A DNA stretch of 64,000 nucleotides, from NCBI RefSeq assembly GCF_900696085.1, contig NZ_CAADFC020000030.1, positions 163,309 through 227,308 of the forward strand, read 5' to 3'. Numbering within the stretch: the first letter of the stretch is position 1; every line of letters begins with the position of its first letter. Position numbers and translations under genes: made by a program. The notes beneath the pieces are model-generated. The model worked only from the letters and a program-made list of their open reading frames with translations, was not told the DNA's origin and made no database searches. Shown here piece by piece: positions 50,107 to 62,307 of the stretch. The stretch comes from Bradyrhizobium ivorense. GTDB lineage: Bacteria; Pseudomonadota; Alphaproteobacteria; Rhizobiales; Xanthobacteraceae.

Positions 50107-50466
50107 CTAGTCGACCACCTGAACGATCCGGCGCGACCGCGGCTCGACCAAAACGGTCTCGCCGTTCACGACGGTGTAGCGATAGGGCGTCGCGCCGAAC
50201 CGCTGCGGCACGTCGTAGGTGGTCACGCCGGCTTCGGGCAGCACCGTGCCGATCACGACGCGGTCCGGAATGGTGTAGTTCGGCACGCGCTCGCGCACGA
50301 TGTATTCACGGAACGCCGGACGCTGTTCGACCGTGAGGCCGTAGTCGTCCTCAACTGCGACCGGAGGACCGCCGCGCACGATGCCAACGGTCTGCGCCTG
50401 TGCGGCAACAGCCGGCACCGTGATCGCAGCAGCAACGGCTGCAACGGCAAGTAATCTGTTTCGCAT
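50107..50466 (-). CDS. DUF1236 periplasmic protein
   Basis: 119-residue exported protein; the signal peptide is the first ~26 residues, ending AAQAQT. The mature part has the DUF1236 pattern: PAFREYIVRERVPNYTIPDR, VVIGTVLPEAGVTTYDVPQR, and the terminal TVLVEPRSRRIVQVVD. This family is common in Bradyrhizobium, function unknown, probably envelope-associated. The ATG at 50466 has GGAGCGAGCC upstream; an ATG four codons earlier is possible. Confidence 0.88.
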   Translation of the reverse strand: MRNRLLAVAAVAAAITVPAVAAQAQTVGIVRGGPPVAVEDDYGLTVEQRPAFREYIVRERVPNYTIPDRVVIGTVLPEAGVTTYDVPQRFGATPYRYTVVNGETVLVEPRSRRIVQVVD

Positions 50467-50706
50467 GGCTCGCTCCATTTCACGTTCATGCTTCAACGCG
50501 CCGGCCTTCGCCAGCACGCATGTCGAGCCAATGCATCCGGTGTTGTGATGTTCCGGAAAAACGGCTGTCATATACGCGGCATTTTCGAGCAAATTTCGTG
50601 AGGAGGGGAACCCGTTGGCGCGTCGGGCGTCTTGATGTGGGAACCTGGCCAGCAGATAAACTGCGGCCCTCGATTCGACCTCCCGAAAACTGCCGGAGAA
50701 ACTTCA

Positions 50707-50862
50707 ATGACCATCACCGCTGGGCATTTGCCTGCCATCGTGGCTCTGATCGCAGGCATTCTGATCCTGATCATGCCGCGGCTGCTCAACTACATCGTGG
50801 CGATCTACCTGATCTTCGTCGGGCTGGTCGGCATGGGGTTGCTGAAGTGGCTCCACCTGTAG
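50707..50862 (+). CDS. DUF3096 small membrane protein
   Basis: 51-residue protein with two membrane helices (LPAIVALIAGILILIMPRLL and YIVAIYLIFVGLVGMGLL). It matches the DUF3096 family, small proteins of unknown function widely found in alphaproteobacteria. ATG at 50707 with GGAGAAAC upstream; the frame continues 25 codons upstream but those are outside the family. Confidence 0.85.
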   Translation: MTITAGHLPAIVALIAGILILIMPRLLNYIVAIYLIFVGLVGMGLLKWLHL

Positions 50863-50953
50863 CGGGAAAGCGGGGTTTCGCGGCTTGCGCGGAACCCCCC
50901 AAAATGGTGTAAGGCGCGCATCTTCGACCCCTCTTTTCGGATTGTTGTCTGAC

Positions 50954-53848
<2,895 letters not shown>

Positions 53849-53873
53849 GCTGCTGGTCCAACTACAAGTGACG

Positions 53874-53907
53874 AATGCCCGGGCCTGGTCCCGGGCATTT
53901 TCGTTTT
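53874..53907 (+). terminator. intrinsic terminator of ppdK
   Basis: AATGCCCGGG-CCTGGT-CCCGGGCATT, a 10-base perfect stem followed by TTTCGTTTT, 25 bases after the ppdK stop. Confidence 0.88.
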
Positions 53908-53928
53908 GAGCACTGCCGGTCCAGCACC

Positions 53929-54008
53929 GTCATTGCGAGCAAAGCGAAGCAATCCATTCTCACCGCGCATGTGGAGGGATGGATTGCTTCGCTGCGCTCG
54001 CAATGACG
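53929..54008. repeat. palindromic repeat, family B copy 6
   Basis: GTCATTGCGAGCAAAGCGAA and GCAATCCATTC on the left; GATGGATTGCTTCGCTGCGC and TCGCAATGACG on the right. It follows the ppdK terminator. Confidence 0.88.
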
Positions 54009-54250
54009 GTGGAGAGAGTCGTAACACTTCCTTCACCATCTTCATTGACCGGATGTTCACGATCTCCGTCCGCCGCGCATTTACCAAGCTTCGCGATGCA
54101 GCAGGCGAGATCGGCGCGATTGCTTGAGTGTAGCGCGCGTGCAACGCCGATTAACTCCGCGGCAACCTAAACACGTTAGCAACGATAAAGGTCGAATTGC
54201 GCGGATGTACCGCGTTCGATTGCATTCAGTAAGCGTTGCGTGAGCGTACG

Positions 54251-55720
54251 ATGTTTGTGTTGCTTAACCAGCCGAGGAGCGCACGGCTCGCGCTCTTCGG
54301 TCTCGGTCTCAGCATCTTCGCTTTGATGCCGACCGAGATCGGATATCAGGATGTCGCTTCGCTGCTGGCCCGCCAGCCGGGCGTCGCCGAGCGCTGGCAG
54401 AAGCGCGTCTTCTCATCCGCAATCGGCTCGATCCAGGTCGCCACCTACAGCTTTGGCCGTCCGATCGGAACCTCGGCGCCGCAAGCGCCCGCCGTGCTGC
54501 TCGCAAGGCTCGACACGTCAGGCGATATCACCGGCGCGCTGACGCGCAATCCGATCGCCGCGCCGCCGCCGCGCTACCAGGCCGCCGACTTTCCCAAGGT
54601 CGATCGCACGATGAAGGGCGATCGTCTCGTGGTCAAAAAGCCCGATGCGGACGCACCGGCCGCGCCGGAAAATGCCGCGCCGGCAAACGAGGATCCCGCG
54701 ACGTCGAATTCCTCGGTGAAGGGCATGAAGACCGCGACCGCGCCGGCCGACAGCGCGCCGCTCGATCCCGAATTGCAGGAGGCGCTGCGCGCGCCGCCAT
54801 TGCCGCAATATTCAGGGCCGGCGCCGCATCACGACGGTGTATCGCTGTCGCTGGAATCGACGCCGCTCGACGACGTCAAGCCCGTGCCGGCGCCGGCGGC
54901 TCCCGCCCATGCGGCGCCGCCGCGCGATCCGTTCTCGTTCCAGACCGCGAGCCTGTTCTTTGGCTCGTCGCTCGGCGCGCCCGAGAGCATGGAAAGCTGG
55001 CAGCCCGGCGAGGCGCCGACCATCGTGACGCCGGCCGCGCAGCCCGATCCCGACATGAAGGTGATGGCCTCGCTGCCCGTCGATGCCGACGGTCCGGTGA
55101 AGGCCGGCGAGATGGGCGAGAGCATCGCGCCGAAGGGCGAGGTCAATGCTGACGATCAGCACACCAGGACGCCGGCCGAGCGGCTCGGCCTGTTCGACGA
55201 GCACGCGCGCGCCAAGTCGGAGAAGTGCCTTGCAGAGGCGGTCTACTTCGAGGCGCGCGGCGAAGCGGTGCGCGGCCAGATCGCGGTCGCCCAGGTGGTG
55301 CTGAACCGCGCCTTCTCCGGCAAATATCCGGAGACCGTGTGCGGTGTGGTCTATCAGAACAAGCACCGGCATTACGCCTGCCAGTTCACCTTCGCCTGCG
55401 ACAATGTCCGCGACGTGGTGCGCGAGCCCGACATGTGGGACCGCGCCAAGAAGATCGCGAAGGCGATGCTCGACGGCAAATTGTGGCTGCCCGAGGTCAA
55501 CCGCTCGACCCATTATCACGCCTATTGGGTGCGGCCGTCCTGGGTCAGCGAAATGAAGAAGATGTACAAGTTCGGCGTCCACACCTTCTATCGCCCGCGC
55601 GCCTGGGGCGACGGCAGCGACGCACCGAGCTGGGGCAATCCGGCCGAAACCGCCGCGATCTCCGCCCAGCTCGCCGAAGCCGCGCAAAGCTCGGCCGAGC
55701 TGGCCAGCGCGAAGCGGTAA
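54251..55720 (+). CDS. cell wall hydrolase (SleB-like, Hydrolase_2)
   Basis: About 489 residues. A hydrophobic N-terminal segment (RLALFGLGLSIFALMPTEIG) anchors or exports the protein. A low-complexity Ala/Pro/Asp region fills residues ~100-315. The C-terminal ~140 residues are a SleB-type peptidoglycan hydrolase domain: CLAEAVYFEARGEAVRGQIA, VAQVVLNRAFSGKYPETVCG, VVYQNKHRHYACQFTFAC and a final WLPEVNRSTHYHAYWVRPSW. The Glu of YFEARGE is the probable catalytic acid. It could act in septum or cell-wall remodelling. Start uncertain: the ATG at 54251 and a TTG at 54236 are both possible, neither with a strong ribosome site. Confidence 0.88.
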   Translation: MFVLLNQPRSARLALFGLGLSIFALMPTEIGYQDVASLLARQPGVAERWQKRVFSSAIGSIQVATYSFGRPIGTSAPQAPAVLLARLDTSGDITGALTRNPIAAPPPRYQAADFPKVDRTMKGDRLVVKKPDADAPAAPENAAPANEDPATSNSSVKGMKTATAPADSAPLDPELQEALRAPPLPQYSGPAPHHDGVSLSLESTPLDDVKPVPAPAAPAHAAPPRDPFSFQTASLFFGSSLGAPESMESWQPGEAPTIVTPAAQPDPDMKVMASLPVDADGPVKAGEMGESIAPKGEVNADDQHTRTPAERLGLFDEHARAKSEKCLAEAVYFEARGEAVRGQIAVAQVVLNRAFSGKYPETVCGVVYQNKHRHYACQFTFACDNVRDVVREPDMWDRAKKIAKAMLDGKLWLPEVNRSTHYHAYWVRPSWVSEMKKMYKFGVHTFYRPRAWGDGSDAPSWGNPAETAAISAQLAEAAQSSAELASAKR

Positions 55721-55732
55721 GCCAGCGCCCAA

Positions 55733-55860
55733 CCTCCCCTTGAAAAGGGGGAGGTCGCTTTGCTCGCGAGAGCAAAGCGGGTGGGGATCCGGTCTCTCCA
55801 CGCGCAGCGGTGCGTGGGGCTGACACCCCCATCCCGACCTTCCCCCTTTCAGGGGGAAGG
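55733..55860. repeat. palindromic repeat, family E
   Basis: Three stems: CCTCCCC-TTGAAAA-GGGGGAGG (55733-55754), CTTTGCTC-GCGA-GAGCAAAG (55758-55777) and CCTTCCCCC-TTTCA-GGGGGAAGG (55838-55860). They fill most of the 327-base gap behind the cell-wall hydrolase; the rest (55861-56047) shows no gene and should hold the promoter of the MFS gene. Only one copy was seen in the window. Confidence 0.82.
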
Positions 55861-56047
55861 AGAAGACAGACAGTGCGCCCGGCACTCCGCAGCGCCCCTG
55901 AATGACGGCCATCATGCTTTTCCAATTCTGCAGAGCAGCTCTGCAGGCGAAGATTTTTCTCCGCCGCCCCTTGGGGTTTCCATGCACCTGCATTAACTCC
56001 CTGTAACATTTGGTGCGGGGTGCCCCGCAGCAGTTGCGGGGAATGAC

Positions 56048-57292
56048 ATGGCTGTAACCACCGGGGACCTGCGTCCGACCTCTGCCACGTGGCGGACGCC
56101 GCTCGTGATCATCGTCTGCGGTTGCGCGATCGCGCTGCTCAGCTTCGGCCCGCGCTCCAGCCTCGGCTTCTTCGTGCAGCCGATGAGCAAGGAATTCACC
56201 TGGGGCCGCGACGTGTTCGGCCTCGCGCTGGCGCTGCAGAATCTGCTGTGGGGCCTCGGCCAGCCGATTGCCGGTGCGATTGCCGACCGCTTCGGCCTGC
56301 TGCGCGTCATGATCGTCGGCGCGCTGCTGTACGCTGCGGGCCTGCTGTTGATGCGCTATTCGGCGACGCCGCTGTCGCTCAACATCGGCGCCGGCGTGCT
56401 GATCGGCTTCGGCCTGTCCGGCTCGTCGTTCAATCTCGTGCTGTCGGCCTTCAGCAAGCTGCTGCCGCCCGAACGCCGTGGCATCGCGCTCGGCGCCGGC
56501 ACGGCGGCGGGCTCGTTCGGCCAATTCCTGTTCGCGCCGTTCGGCGTCGCCATGATCGATAATTTCGGCTGGCAGACCGCGCTCCTGGTGTTCGGCGCGC
56601 TGATGCTGCTGATCCTGCCGCTGTCGCTTGCACTCGCAACGCCGCCGTCCGAGACCAGCAACGCGCCCGCCGGAGATCAGCAGTCGTTCAAGACCGCGCT
56701 CGCCGAAGCCTTCGGCCATCGCTCCTATGTGCTGCTGGTGCTCGGCTTCTTCACCTGCGGCTTCCAGCTCGCCTTCATCACCGTGCATCTGCCGGCCTAT
56801 CTCGCCGACCGCGGCATTCCGGCGACGACCGGCGGCTGGGTGATCGCGGCGATCGGCCTGTTCAACATCATCGGCTCGCTCAGTGTCGGCTGGCTGCAGA
56901 ACGTATTCCCGAAGCGCTACATCCTGTCGGTGATCTATTTCACCCGTGCGCTGTCGATCGTCGCCTTCATCTCGTTCCCGATCACGCCGTTCTCGGCGAT
57001 CGCGTTCGGCGCGATCAGTGGCCTGACCTGGCTCTCCACGGTGCCGCCGACCTCGGCGCTGGTGGCGCTGATGTTCGGCACGCGCTGGTTCGCGACGCTG
57101 TATGGCTTCGCCTTCGTCAGCCATCAGGTCGGCGGCTTCCTCGGCGTCTGGCTCGGCGGCATCGTGTTCGAGCAGTTCGGTTCCTACACGCCGATCTGGT
57201 GGCTGTCGGTGCTGTTCGGCGTGCTCTCGGCATTGATCAACCTGCCGATCGTCGAGAAGCCGGTCGCGCGCCCGGTTGCGCAGCCTGCCTAA
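56048..57292 (+). CDS. MFS transporter, OFA/monocarboxylate-like
   Basis: 414-residue inner-membrane permease with 12 predicted helices. The first loop contains GAIADRFGLLRVMIVGALLY, the MFS motif A region. GPRSSLGFFVQPMSKEFTWG and LGAGTAAGSFGQFLFAPFGV resemble the oxalate/formate antiporter and monocarboxylate branch. It lies 45 bases ahead of the acrylyl-CoA reductase, so both may serve one short-chain acid pathway. The ATG follows GGGGAATGACATGG-like sequence, with GGGG eight bases upstream. Confidence 0.88.
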   Translation: MAVTTGDLRPTSATWRTPLVIIVCGCAIALLSFGPRSSLGFFVQPMSKEFTWGRDVFGLALALQNLLWGLGQPIAGAIADRFGLLRVMIVGALLYAAGLLLMRYSATPLSLNIGAGVLIGFGLSGSSFNLVLSAFSKLLPPERRGIALGAGTAAGSFGQFLFAPFGVAMIDNFGWQTALLVFGALMLLILPLSLALATPPSETSNAPAGDQQSFKTALAEAFGHRSYVLLVLGFFTCGFQLAFITVHLPAYLADRGIPATTGGWVIAAIGLFNIIGSLSVGWLQNVFPKRYILSVIYFTRALSIVAFISFPITPFSAIAFGAISGLTWLSTVPPTSALVALMFGTRWFATLYGFAFVSHQVGGFLGVWLGGIVFEQFGSYTPIWWLSVLFGVLSALINLPIVEKPVARPVAQPA

Positions 57293-57337
57293 TGGGTTAA
57301 ACATTCCCCGAAACCAGGCTTTCGGGGAGTGCACATC

Positions 57338-58324
57338 GTGGCAACGTTCAAGGCGATCAGGATCGACAAGGCGGACAAAGGCACCACCGCCGCACTCACG
57401 CAATTCGACGATGCCGAATTGATGGACGGCGACGTCACGGTGCGGGTCGAGTGGTCGACGCTGAACTACAAGGACGGCCTCGCGCTGACCGGCAAGGCGC
57501 CGGTGGTGCGCCGGTTCCCGATGATCGCCGGCATCGATTTCGCCGGCACCGTCGAACAATCCAGCCATCCCGACTGGAAGGCGGGCGACAAGGTCGTCTG
57601 CAACGGCTGGGGCATGGGCGAGACCCATCTCGGCGCCTACGCCGAGAAGGCCCGCGTCAAGGGCGACTGGCTGGTGCGGCTGCCCGACGGCATTTCCGCG
57701 CGCGATGCGATGGCGATCGGCACCGCCGGCTACACCGCCATGCTCTCGGTGCTGGCGCTCGAGAAGCACGGCCTGACGCCGAACAGCGGCCCGGTCGTGG
57801 TGACCGGCGCGGCCGGCGGCGTCGGCTCGGTCGCGACCGCGGTGCTGTCGAAGCTCGGCTATCACGTCATCGCCTCGACCGGACGCACGTCCGAGGCGGA
57901 TTATCTGAAGGGCCTCGGCGCCTCGGAAGTGATCGACCGCGCCGAGCTTTCGGGCCCGGTGAAGGCGCTGGCGAAGGAGCGTTGGGCCGGCGGCGTCGAC
58001 AGCGTCGGGTCGACCACGCTCGCCAATGTGCTGTCGATGACGCGGTATGGCGGCGCCGTCGCGGCCTGCGGTCTTGCGGCCGGTATGGATCTGCCGTCGT
58101 CGGTCGCGCCCTTCATTTTGCGGGGGGTGTGCCTTCTCGGCATCGACTCGGTGATGTGTCCGATCGAATTGCGCAGGACCGCTTGGCGCCGCCTGGCCAG
58201 CGATCTGGACAAGGCAAAACTCGCTGATATCACTCACGAAATCGCCATGGACGAGGTGATCGGCTACGGGCCGAAAATCCTCGGCGGCGAGGTCCGCGGA
58301 CGCATCGTGGTAAAAATAGTCTGA
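57338..58324 (+). CDS. acuI: NADPH-dependent acrylyl-CoA reductase (AcuI/YhdH family)
   Basis: 328-residue zinc-free quinone-oxidoreductase-like MDR enzyme that reduces the toxic acryloyl-CoA to propionyl-CoA. Seen: RVEWSTLNYKDGLALTGKAP, IAGIDFAGTVEQS, the NADPH motif VVTGAAGGVGSVATAVLSKL, STGRTSEADYLKGLGASEVI, and RGVCLLGIDSVMCP, all typical for AcuI/YhdH. Start GTG at 57338 (MATFKAIRID) is preferred because GGGGAG lies eight bases before it; a GTG three codons earlier overlaps that site. No DMSP lyase or acrylate ligase genes are visible here. Confidence 0.92.
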   Translation: MATFKAIRIDKADKGTTAALTQFDDAELMDGDVTVRVEWSTLNYKDGLALTGKAPVVRRFPMIAGIDFAGTVEQSSHPDWKAGDKVVCNGWGMGETHLGAYAEKARVKGDWLVRLPDGISARDAMAIGTAGYTAMLSVLALEKHGLTPNSGPVVVTGAAGGVGSVATAVLSKLGYHVIASTGRTSEADYLKGLGASEVIDRAELSGPVKALAKERWAGGVDSVGSTTLANVLSMTRYGGAVAACGLAAGMDLPSSVAPFILRGVCLLGIDSVMCPIELRRTAWRRLASDLDKAKLADITHEIAMDEVIGYGPKILGGEVRGRIVVKIV

Positions 58325-58512
58325 GGACGTTCAGACTTTACCAACCAAGCTGCTCCAATGTTGCCACTGTTGGTATGGTAAGCAGCGGGTAAAGAGACTT
58401 GCAGCATGACCCGGGGGGCCGGATTTCCCTCGCGCAGACGTCGAAGGCGTCCGGTGCGGGGATCATGCTCAACAAGGAGCGGGAGCCCGCGCTCGTAGGG
58501 TGGAGTAGTTGC

Positions 58513-59088
58513 ATGCTTGCGCGTTTGGTGTTGGGGGCCGTCACGGCCGGAGCGATGGTCGTGCCGGCATTCGCAGGCATGATGAATGCCGACGAGGCCC
58601 GCAGATTCGTCGCCGGCAAGGTATTCGCATTCACCTGTTTCGACGGCACGCGCGGCGCCGGCCGTATCCTCGACGACATGGGCGCGGCGGGCTCCATCCA
58701 GTTCTCCGGCGCCGGTCCGATCCGCCATGTCCGGCTGCCCGGCAACACGCTGCAGATCCGCGGCCAGAGCGTCTGCGCCTCGCTGAAGGGCATTCCGTTC
58801 GAGCCGTGCTTCAATCTCGACAAGCAGGACGATCGCTCGTTCCGCGGCTCGGTCTCCGGCATGGGTTTCGCCTATTGCGACTTCCGCCACCAGGGCGCGC
58901 AGCAGATGCTGATGGCCCGCTCGGTGGCGCGGCCGCGCTCGCATGTGCGCACCCGTTCGGCCGACGCCTCGCAGGCCGAGGTGTCCCGGGTCGAGACGCC
59001 GCAGGTCCAGAGCTCGAAGATCCAGCCGGTCAGGGCCGAGCCGGCCAAGGTCGAAAGCGCTCCGGAATTGCGCCGCTCGACCGACTGA
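58513..59088 (+). CDS. exported hypothetical protein
   Basis: 191-residue exported protein with signal peptide ending VPAFAGMM near residue 20. The mature domain (NADEARRFVAGKVFAFTCFD, GRILDDMGAAGSIQFSGAGP) has four cysteines (FTCFD, SVCASL, EPCFN, FAYCDFR) that may form two disulfides. A polar tail rich in Ser, Val and Glu follows from residue ~145. ATG at 58513 is favoured because it gives the signal peptide and GGAG lies about nine bases before; a start at 58465 is possible. Not a named family that I recognise. Confidence 0.78.
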   Translation: MLARLVLGAVTAGAMVVPAFAGMMNADEARRFVAGKVFAFTCFDGTRGAGRILDDMGAAGSIQFSGAGPIRHVRLPGNTLQIRGQSVCASLKGIPFEPCFNLDKQDDRSFRGSVSGMGFAYCDFRHQGAQQMLMARSVARPRSHVRTRSADASQAEVSRVETPQVQSSKIQPVRAEPAKVESAPELRRSTD

Positions 59089-59237
59089 CGCCGCCGGCCT
59101 AGAAACCTTCCCAGTCATACGATTATCCGCCGCCAAGCCGTAGTCATACGGATGGCGGCGTTTGCGTTGGTGGATACTCAATACCCTACGTTCACCCGAA
59201 CGATCGAACGTGGGGGACCACGCATTTGAGCACAGTT

Positions 59238-59471
59238 ATGGCGCAGTATTTTTTCCGGATCAGCGATGGCGATTACGCGGGCGCGTCCGACCATCCGACT
59301 GAGTTCGAGAGCCGTGATGTGGCTTGGGCCGAGATGACGAAAGTCTGCGGTAATTTCCTCGGCAGCATCTCGCGCAATCTCAAGCAGAACAGCGAATGGC
59401 ACATGGAATTGCTCGACGAGGGCAAGAAGCCCGTGTTCCGGATTCGCCTGGTCGCGGAATCCGTCGATTGA
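59238..59471 (+). CDS. small DUF6894-like protein
   Basis: 77-residue protein starting MAQYFFRISDGDYAGASDHP with SRDVAWAEMTKVCGNFLG and a closing strand LLDEGKKPVFRIRLVAESVD. Same plan as the protein at 11761-12018 (aromatic M-x-x-YFF start, acidic turn, Ala/Trp helix, final strand). An in-frame TTG is available four codons upstream. Function unknown. Confidence 0.75.
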   Translation: MAQYFFRISDGDYAGASDHPTEFESRDVAWAEMTKVCGNFLGSISRNLKQNSEWHMELLDEGKKPVFRIRLVAESVD

Positions 59472-59498
59472 GGTTGGCCGTTCGAACTTAGCCGCCCA

Positions 59499-62183
59499 CT
59501 ATCCCTCCGCCTGCGGGACGGGCGGCGGAGCTTGCCTGCGAAACAGGATGCGCTGGTACAGCCAGCCGATCGCCACCAGCACGATGCCGAGGCCCATGAA
59601 CGACAGGGCGCGATAGACCCCGGTCAGCGTCGACATGTCGATGAAGAATGCCTTCAGGACGGTCAGGCCGATCACCACCGCGGACGCGAGCCGCGCCCGC
59701 TGTGAATTGACCAGTATCCCGATACCGAGGAGCGCGACGCCGAACATCAGCCAGGCGATCGAATAGCTGTACTGCTCCGCGTCCGTCGTCGCGCCCCGGC
59801 TCAGCACCGGTCCGTGATGGAGCCTGCGGACTTCGAAGGTGACGTAAGCGAGCGCCAGGATCAGCGCGCCCGCCGCGATCGAGTTGCCGTAACTCGGCGG
59901 GCGGTGGCCCGCAACCGCATAGGACAGCAGCAGTGCCAGCACCGCCGGCAAGGCATAGCCGAGCAGCAGCAGATTGATGAAGCTGCCGCCGACGTCCTGG
60001 GTCCACAGCATCGGGTTTTCCAGCACCAGCAGCCCCCACACGCTGGCAAGCCCGGCAAAGCCGGCGAGCAGCACCGCGCCGACATTGTGCACGATGCTGC
60101 CGGTGCGCAGTCGCAACCGCTCCAGCCCGATGGCCATCGCGAGCGTCACGCAGACCTGCAGTGCGACCTCGGTCAAGCCCGCGCTTGCGTAATAGACGTC
60201 GCCGGCATTGACGAGGTGGCGGATCTCCATGAAGGCGAGCAGCACCGTGAACAGGATGGCGGCGGCTTCTACGATTCGCAGCGGCGGATCGTCGCCGTTG
60301 CGGCGGAGCAAATGGCTTCCCGCCCAGAACGACAGCGCCGGGATGCCATAGCCCCACAGCAGCCAGTTGAAGATCGGCGTGGTGCCGACGGCGTCACCGG
60401 CGATCCGCGGCTCGTTGCCGATGCGCAGCACCACGATGCCGGCGAGGATCGCGGCGAGCCAGCGCAGGAACGGGATCGGCCGCTGCACCGAGAGCCACGC
60501 GGTGCCCAACGACACCAGCGCCAGCGCGATGGTGAGCCAGCCCTTTTCCAGCGCGAAGGTGAGCGCCAGCGCCAGCGAAGCAAGCGCGCCGGTCGCCGCC
60601 AGCGCGATCGAGGGCGACAGCTCCGGACGCTCGCCACGCCGGGTCAGCGCCTCGGTCGCGGCCGCGTAGGCGGCGGCGAGCAGCACGGCAAGGATCGCAA
60701 ACGGGATCGATCGATCGAGATGCGCGATGCGCGCATAGAGCGTGACCAGCAGCGCAACCGGCGTGAACACCGCGGCTGCGGCCCAGGTCACCGTGACCTG
60801 CGTCGTCGCAAAGCGCAGCTGGGCGAGGAAGCCGGCGATGCCGAACGCGGCGGCAAAAATCGCCGCGGTCACGAGATGCAGCGACACCGAGCCATCGGTC
60901 GCCGCCGGTCCAATGCCGGGGATTGCGCCGCCCGGCAGCACCAGCATCTCGGCGTTGCTGCGCACCGCCCATTCGCCGAACACGATGAAGACGAACGCCG
61001 CCGCGGCGCCGACTGCGCCGACCGCTGCGGGCGCCCGCCAGGCGACGAACAAGGCGCCGGCCACCAGCAGCGCGAAGCTGATCATCGCGATGTCGGCGTG
61101 AAAGCTGTTCAGCACGATCAGCATCGCGCCGAACAGATAGGCCGCAAGCGAGGCCGACGAGATCGGCTCGATCTCCTCGCCACTGCCTTCGGGGCCGAAC
61201 ATGAAGCCGCAGACCACGAGCAGCGCGGCAAGCACGAAGCCCGCGATGACGTGGAAGGCGTGAGGGGCGATCAGATCAGGTCCGCATGCCAGGCACGGGA
61301 AGGTCCACAGCAGCGCGAAGGCGATGGTGGTGACCGCAAGCCAGCGCCACAGCCTGATGCGCGCGAGGCCGAACGCTGCCGCGGTGACGATCGCGAGATA
61401 GATGTAGAGCGACCAGTAATCCGGCTTGTCGGAGGAGACCAGGATCGGCGTGGCGAAGGCGCCGGCAATGCCAAGCCCGGCCAGCGCCGGGCCGTGCAGC
61501 AGCGCGGCCGCCAGCGTGCCGAGCGCGACCATGCCGAGCAGGATGAAGGCGGTGGCCGGCGCCAGGAAGTCGTAGAGCGCGTAGGCCGCGTAGACCGTGG
61601 CGAAGGCCACCGCGGTGCCGGCGGCGGTGAGGATCGCCGGAATGTTGGCGATCGGCACCGGCGCGATGCTCGAGATGTTCTCCTTCCGCCGCGTCCATTC
61701 GCCGGCCGCCAGCAGCGCCAGCGCGAACAGGCCGCCGAGCATGGTGCGCACGCCGGGGCCGAGCAGGCCGGCCTCGATCGAGTAGCGCACCATGAAGAAG
61801 CCGCCGAGCGCAAGCGTCAGGCCGCCGATCCACACCACCCAGCGGGTGCCGAGGGTCTCCTCAAAGCCCGGTGCCGGCTGCGGCAAGGGCGGCGGTGCGG
61901 CGCTCGGCGCGCTTGCGGCCGGTTGCTCCTCCGCCTCAGGCAGGATCGGAGGCGGCTCCGGCAGCGGTGGCGGCTGGCTGGCGGAAGGCGCCATTGGGGG
62001 CGCCTGCTCGAAGCCCGGCATCGGCACCAGCGGAGGCGGCATGGCGGTCCGTGCGGCGCCGGCGCCCTCGATCGCATCGAGACGTCGTCGCAGCGCCGAG
62101 ACCTGGCTCATTGCCTTCTGGGCGAGAGCGATCGCGATAATGGCGATGACCAGCGTGAGGAAATCGAACGGCGAATCGAACAT
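59499..62183 (-). CDS. DUF2339 large membrane protein
   Basis: 894-residue protein. One N-terminal hydrophobic segment (FLTLVIAIIAIALAQKAMSQ), a ~90-residue Pro/Ala-rich linker, then more than 20 membrane spans to near the end. The conserved head FEETLGTRWVVWIGGLTLAL identifies the DUF2339 family of unknown function, found mainly in proteobacteria. ATG at 62183 with GGAGG upstream is favoured over an ATG ten codons earlier. It shares its orientation with the tyrosine phosphatase gene upstream, separated by 124 bases. Confidence 0.88.
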   Translation of the reverse strand: MFDSPFDFLTLVIAIIAIALAQKAMSQVSALRRRLDAIEGAGAARTAMPPPLVPMPGFEQAPPMAPSASQPPPLPEPPPILPEAEEQPAASAPSAAPPPLPQPAPGFEETLGTRWVVWIGGLTLALGGFFMVRYSIEAGLLGPGVRTMLGGLFALALLAAGEWTRRKENISSIAPVPIANIPAILTAAGTAVAFATVYAAYALYDFLAPATAFILLGMVALGTLAAALLHGPALAGLGIAGAFATPILVSSDKPDYWSLYIYLAIVTAAAFGLARIRLWRWLAVTTIAFALLWTFPCLACGPDLIAPHAFHVIAGFVLAALLVVCGFMFGPEGSGEEIEPISSASLAAYLFGAMLIVLNSFHADIAMISFALLVAGALFVAWRAPAAVGAVGAAAAFVFIVFGEWAVRSNAEMLVLPGGAIPGIGPAATDGSVSLHLVTAAIFAAAFGIAGFLAQLRFATTQVTVTWAAAAVFTPVALLVTLYARIAHLDRSIPFAILAVLLAAAYAAATEALTRRGERPELSPSIALAATGALASLALALTFALEKGWLTIALALVSLGTAWLSVQRPIPFLRWLAAILAGIVVLRIGNEPRIAGDAVGTTPIFNWLLWGYGIPALSFWAGSHLLRRNGDDPPLRIVEAAAILFTVLLAFMEIRHLVNAGDVYYASAGLTEVALQVCVTLAMAIGLERLRLRTGSIVHNVGAVLLAGFAGLASVWGLLVLENPMLWTQDVGGSFINLLLLGYALPAVLALLLSYAVAGHRPPSYGNSIAAGALILALAYVTFEVRRLHHGPVLSRGATTDAEQYSYSIAWLMFGVALLGIGILVNSQRARLASAVVIGLTVLKAFFIDMSTLTGVYRALSFMGLGIVLVAIGWLYQRILFRRQAPPPVPQAEG

Positions 62184-62307
62184 CGGGCCTCCGGCAAAGC
62201 GCGCCGGAGCCATGGCCAGACCCTTGGCCAGCCAGCGGCCCGTCGCAACCTATTATGTGCAGCCGTGGAGACTGAAAGTTCAAGCCGTCGGGTGTGGCAC
62301 GTTCGTG

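Larger units (their letters stand above)
53849..54250. other. 402-base intergenic space: terminator, repeat, promoter region
   Basis: Holds the ppdK terminator and family B copy 6, listed separately. From 54009 to 54250 there is no gene. The last ~90 bases, with TAAACACGTTAGCAACGATA, are AT-richer and probably hold the promoter of the cell-wall hydrolase gene; a standard -35/-10 pair could not be assigned. Confidence 0.5.

Noticed and set aside
54251..55720. Frameshift in the long low-complexity region of the cell-wall hydrolase
   Set aside because: The frame reads through to an intact SleB-type domain; low complexity alone explains the odd composition.
54812..58237. 1141-codon antisense frame
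   Set aside because: It spans three well-supported plus-strand genes and a repeat and is His/Arg/Asp-rich without motifs.
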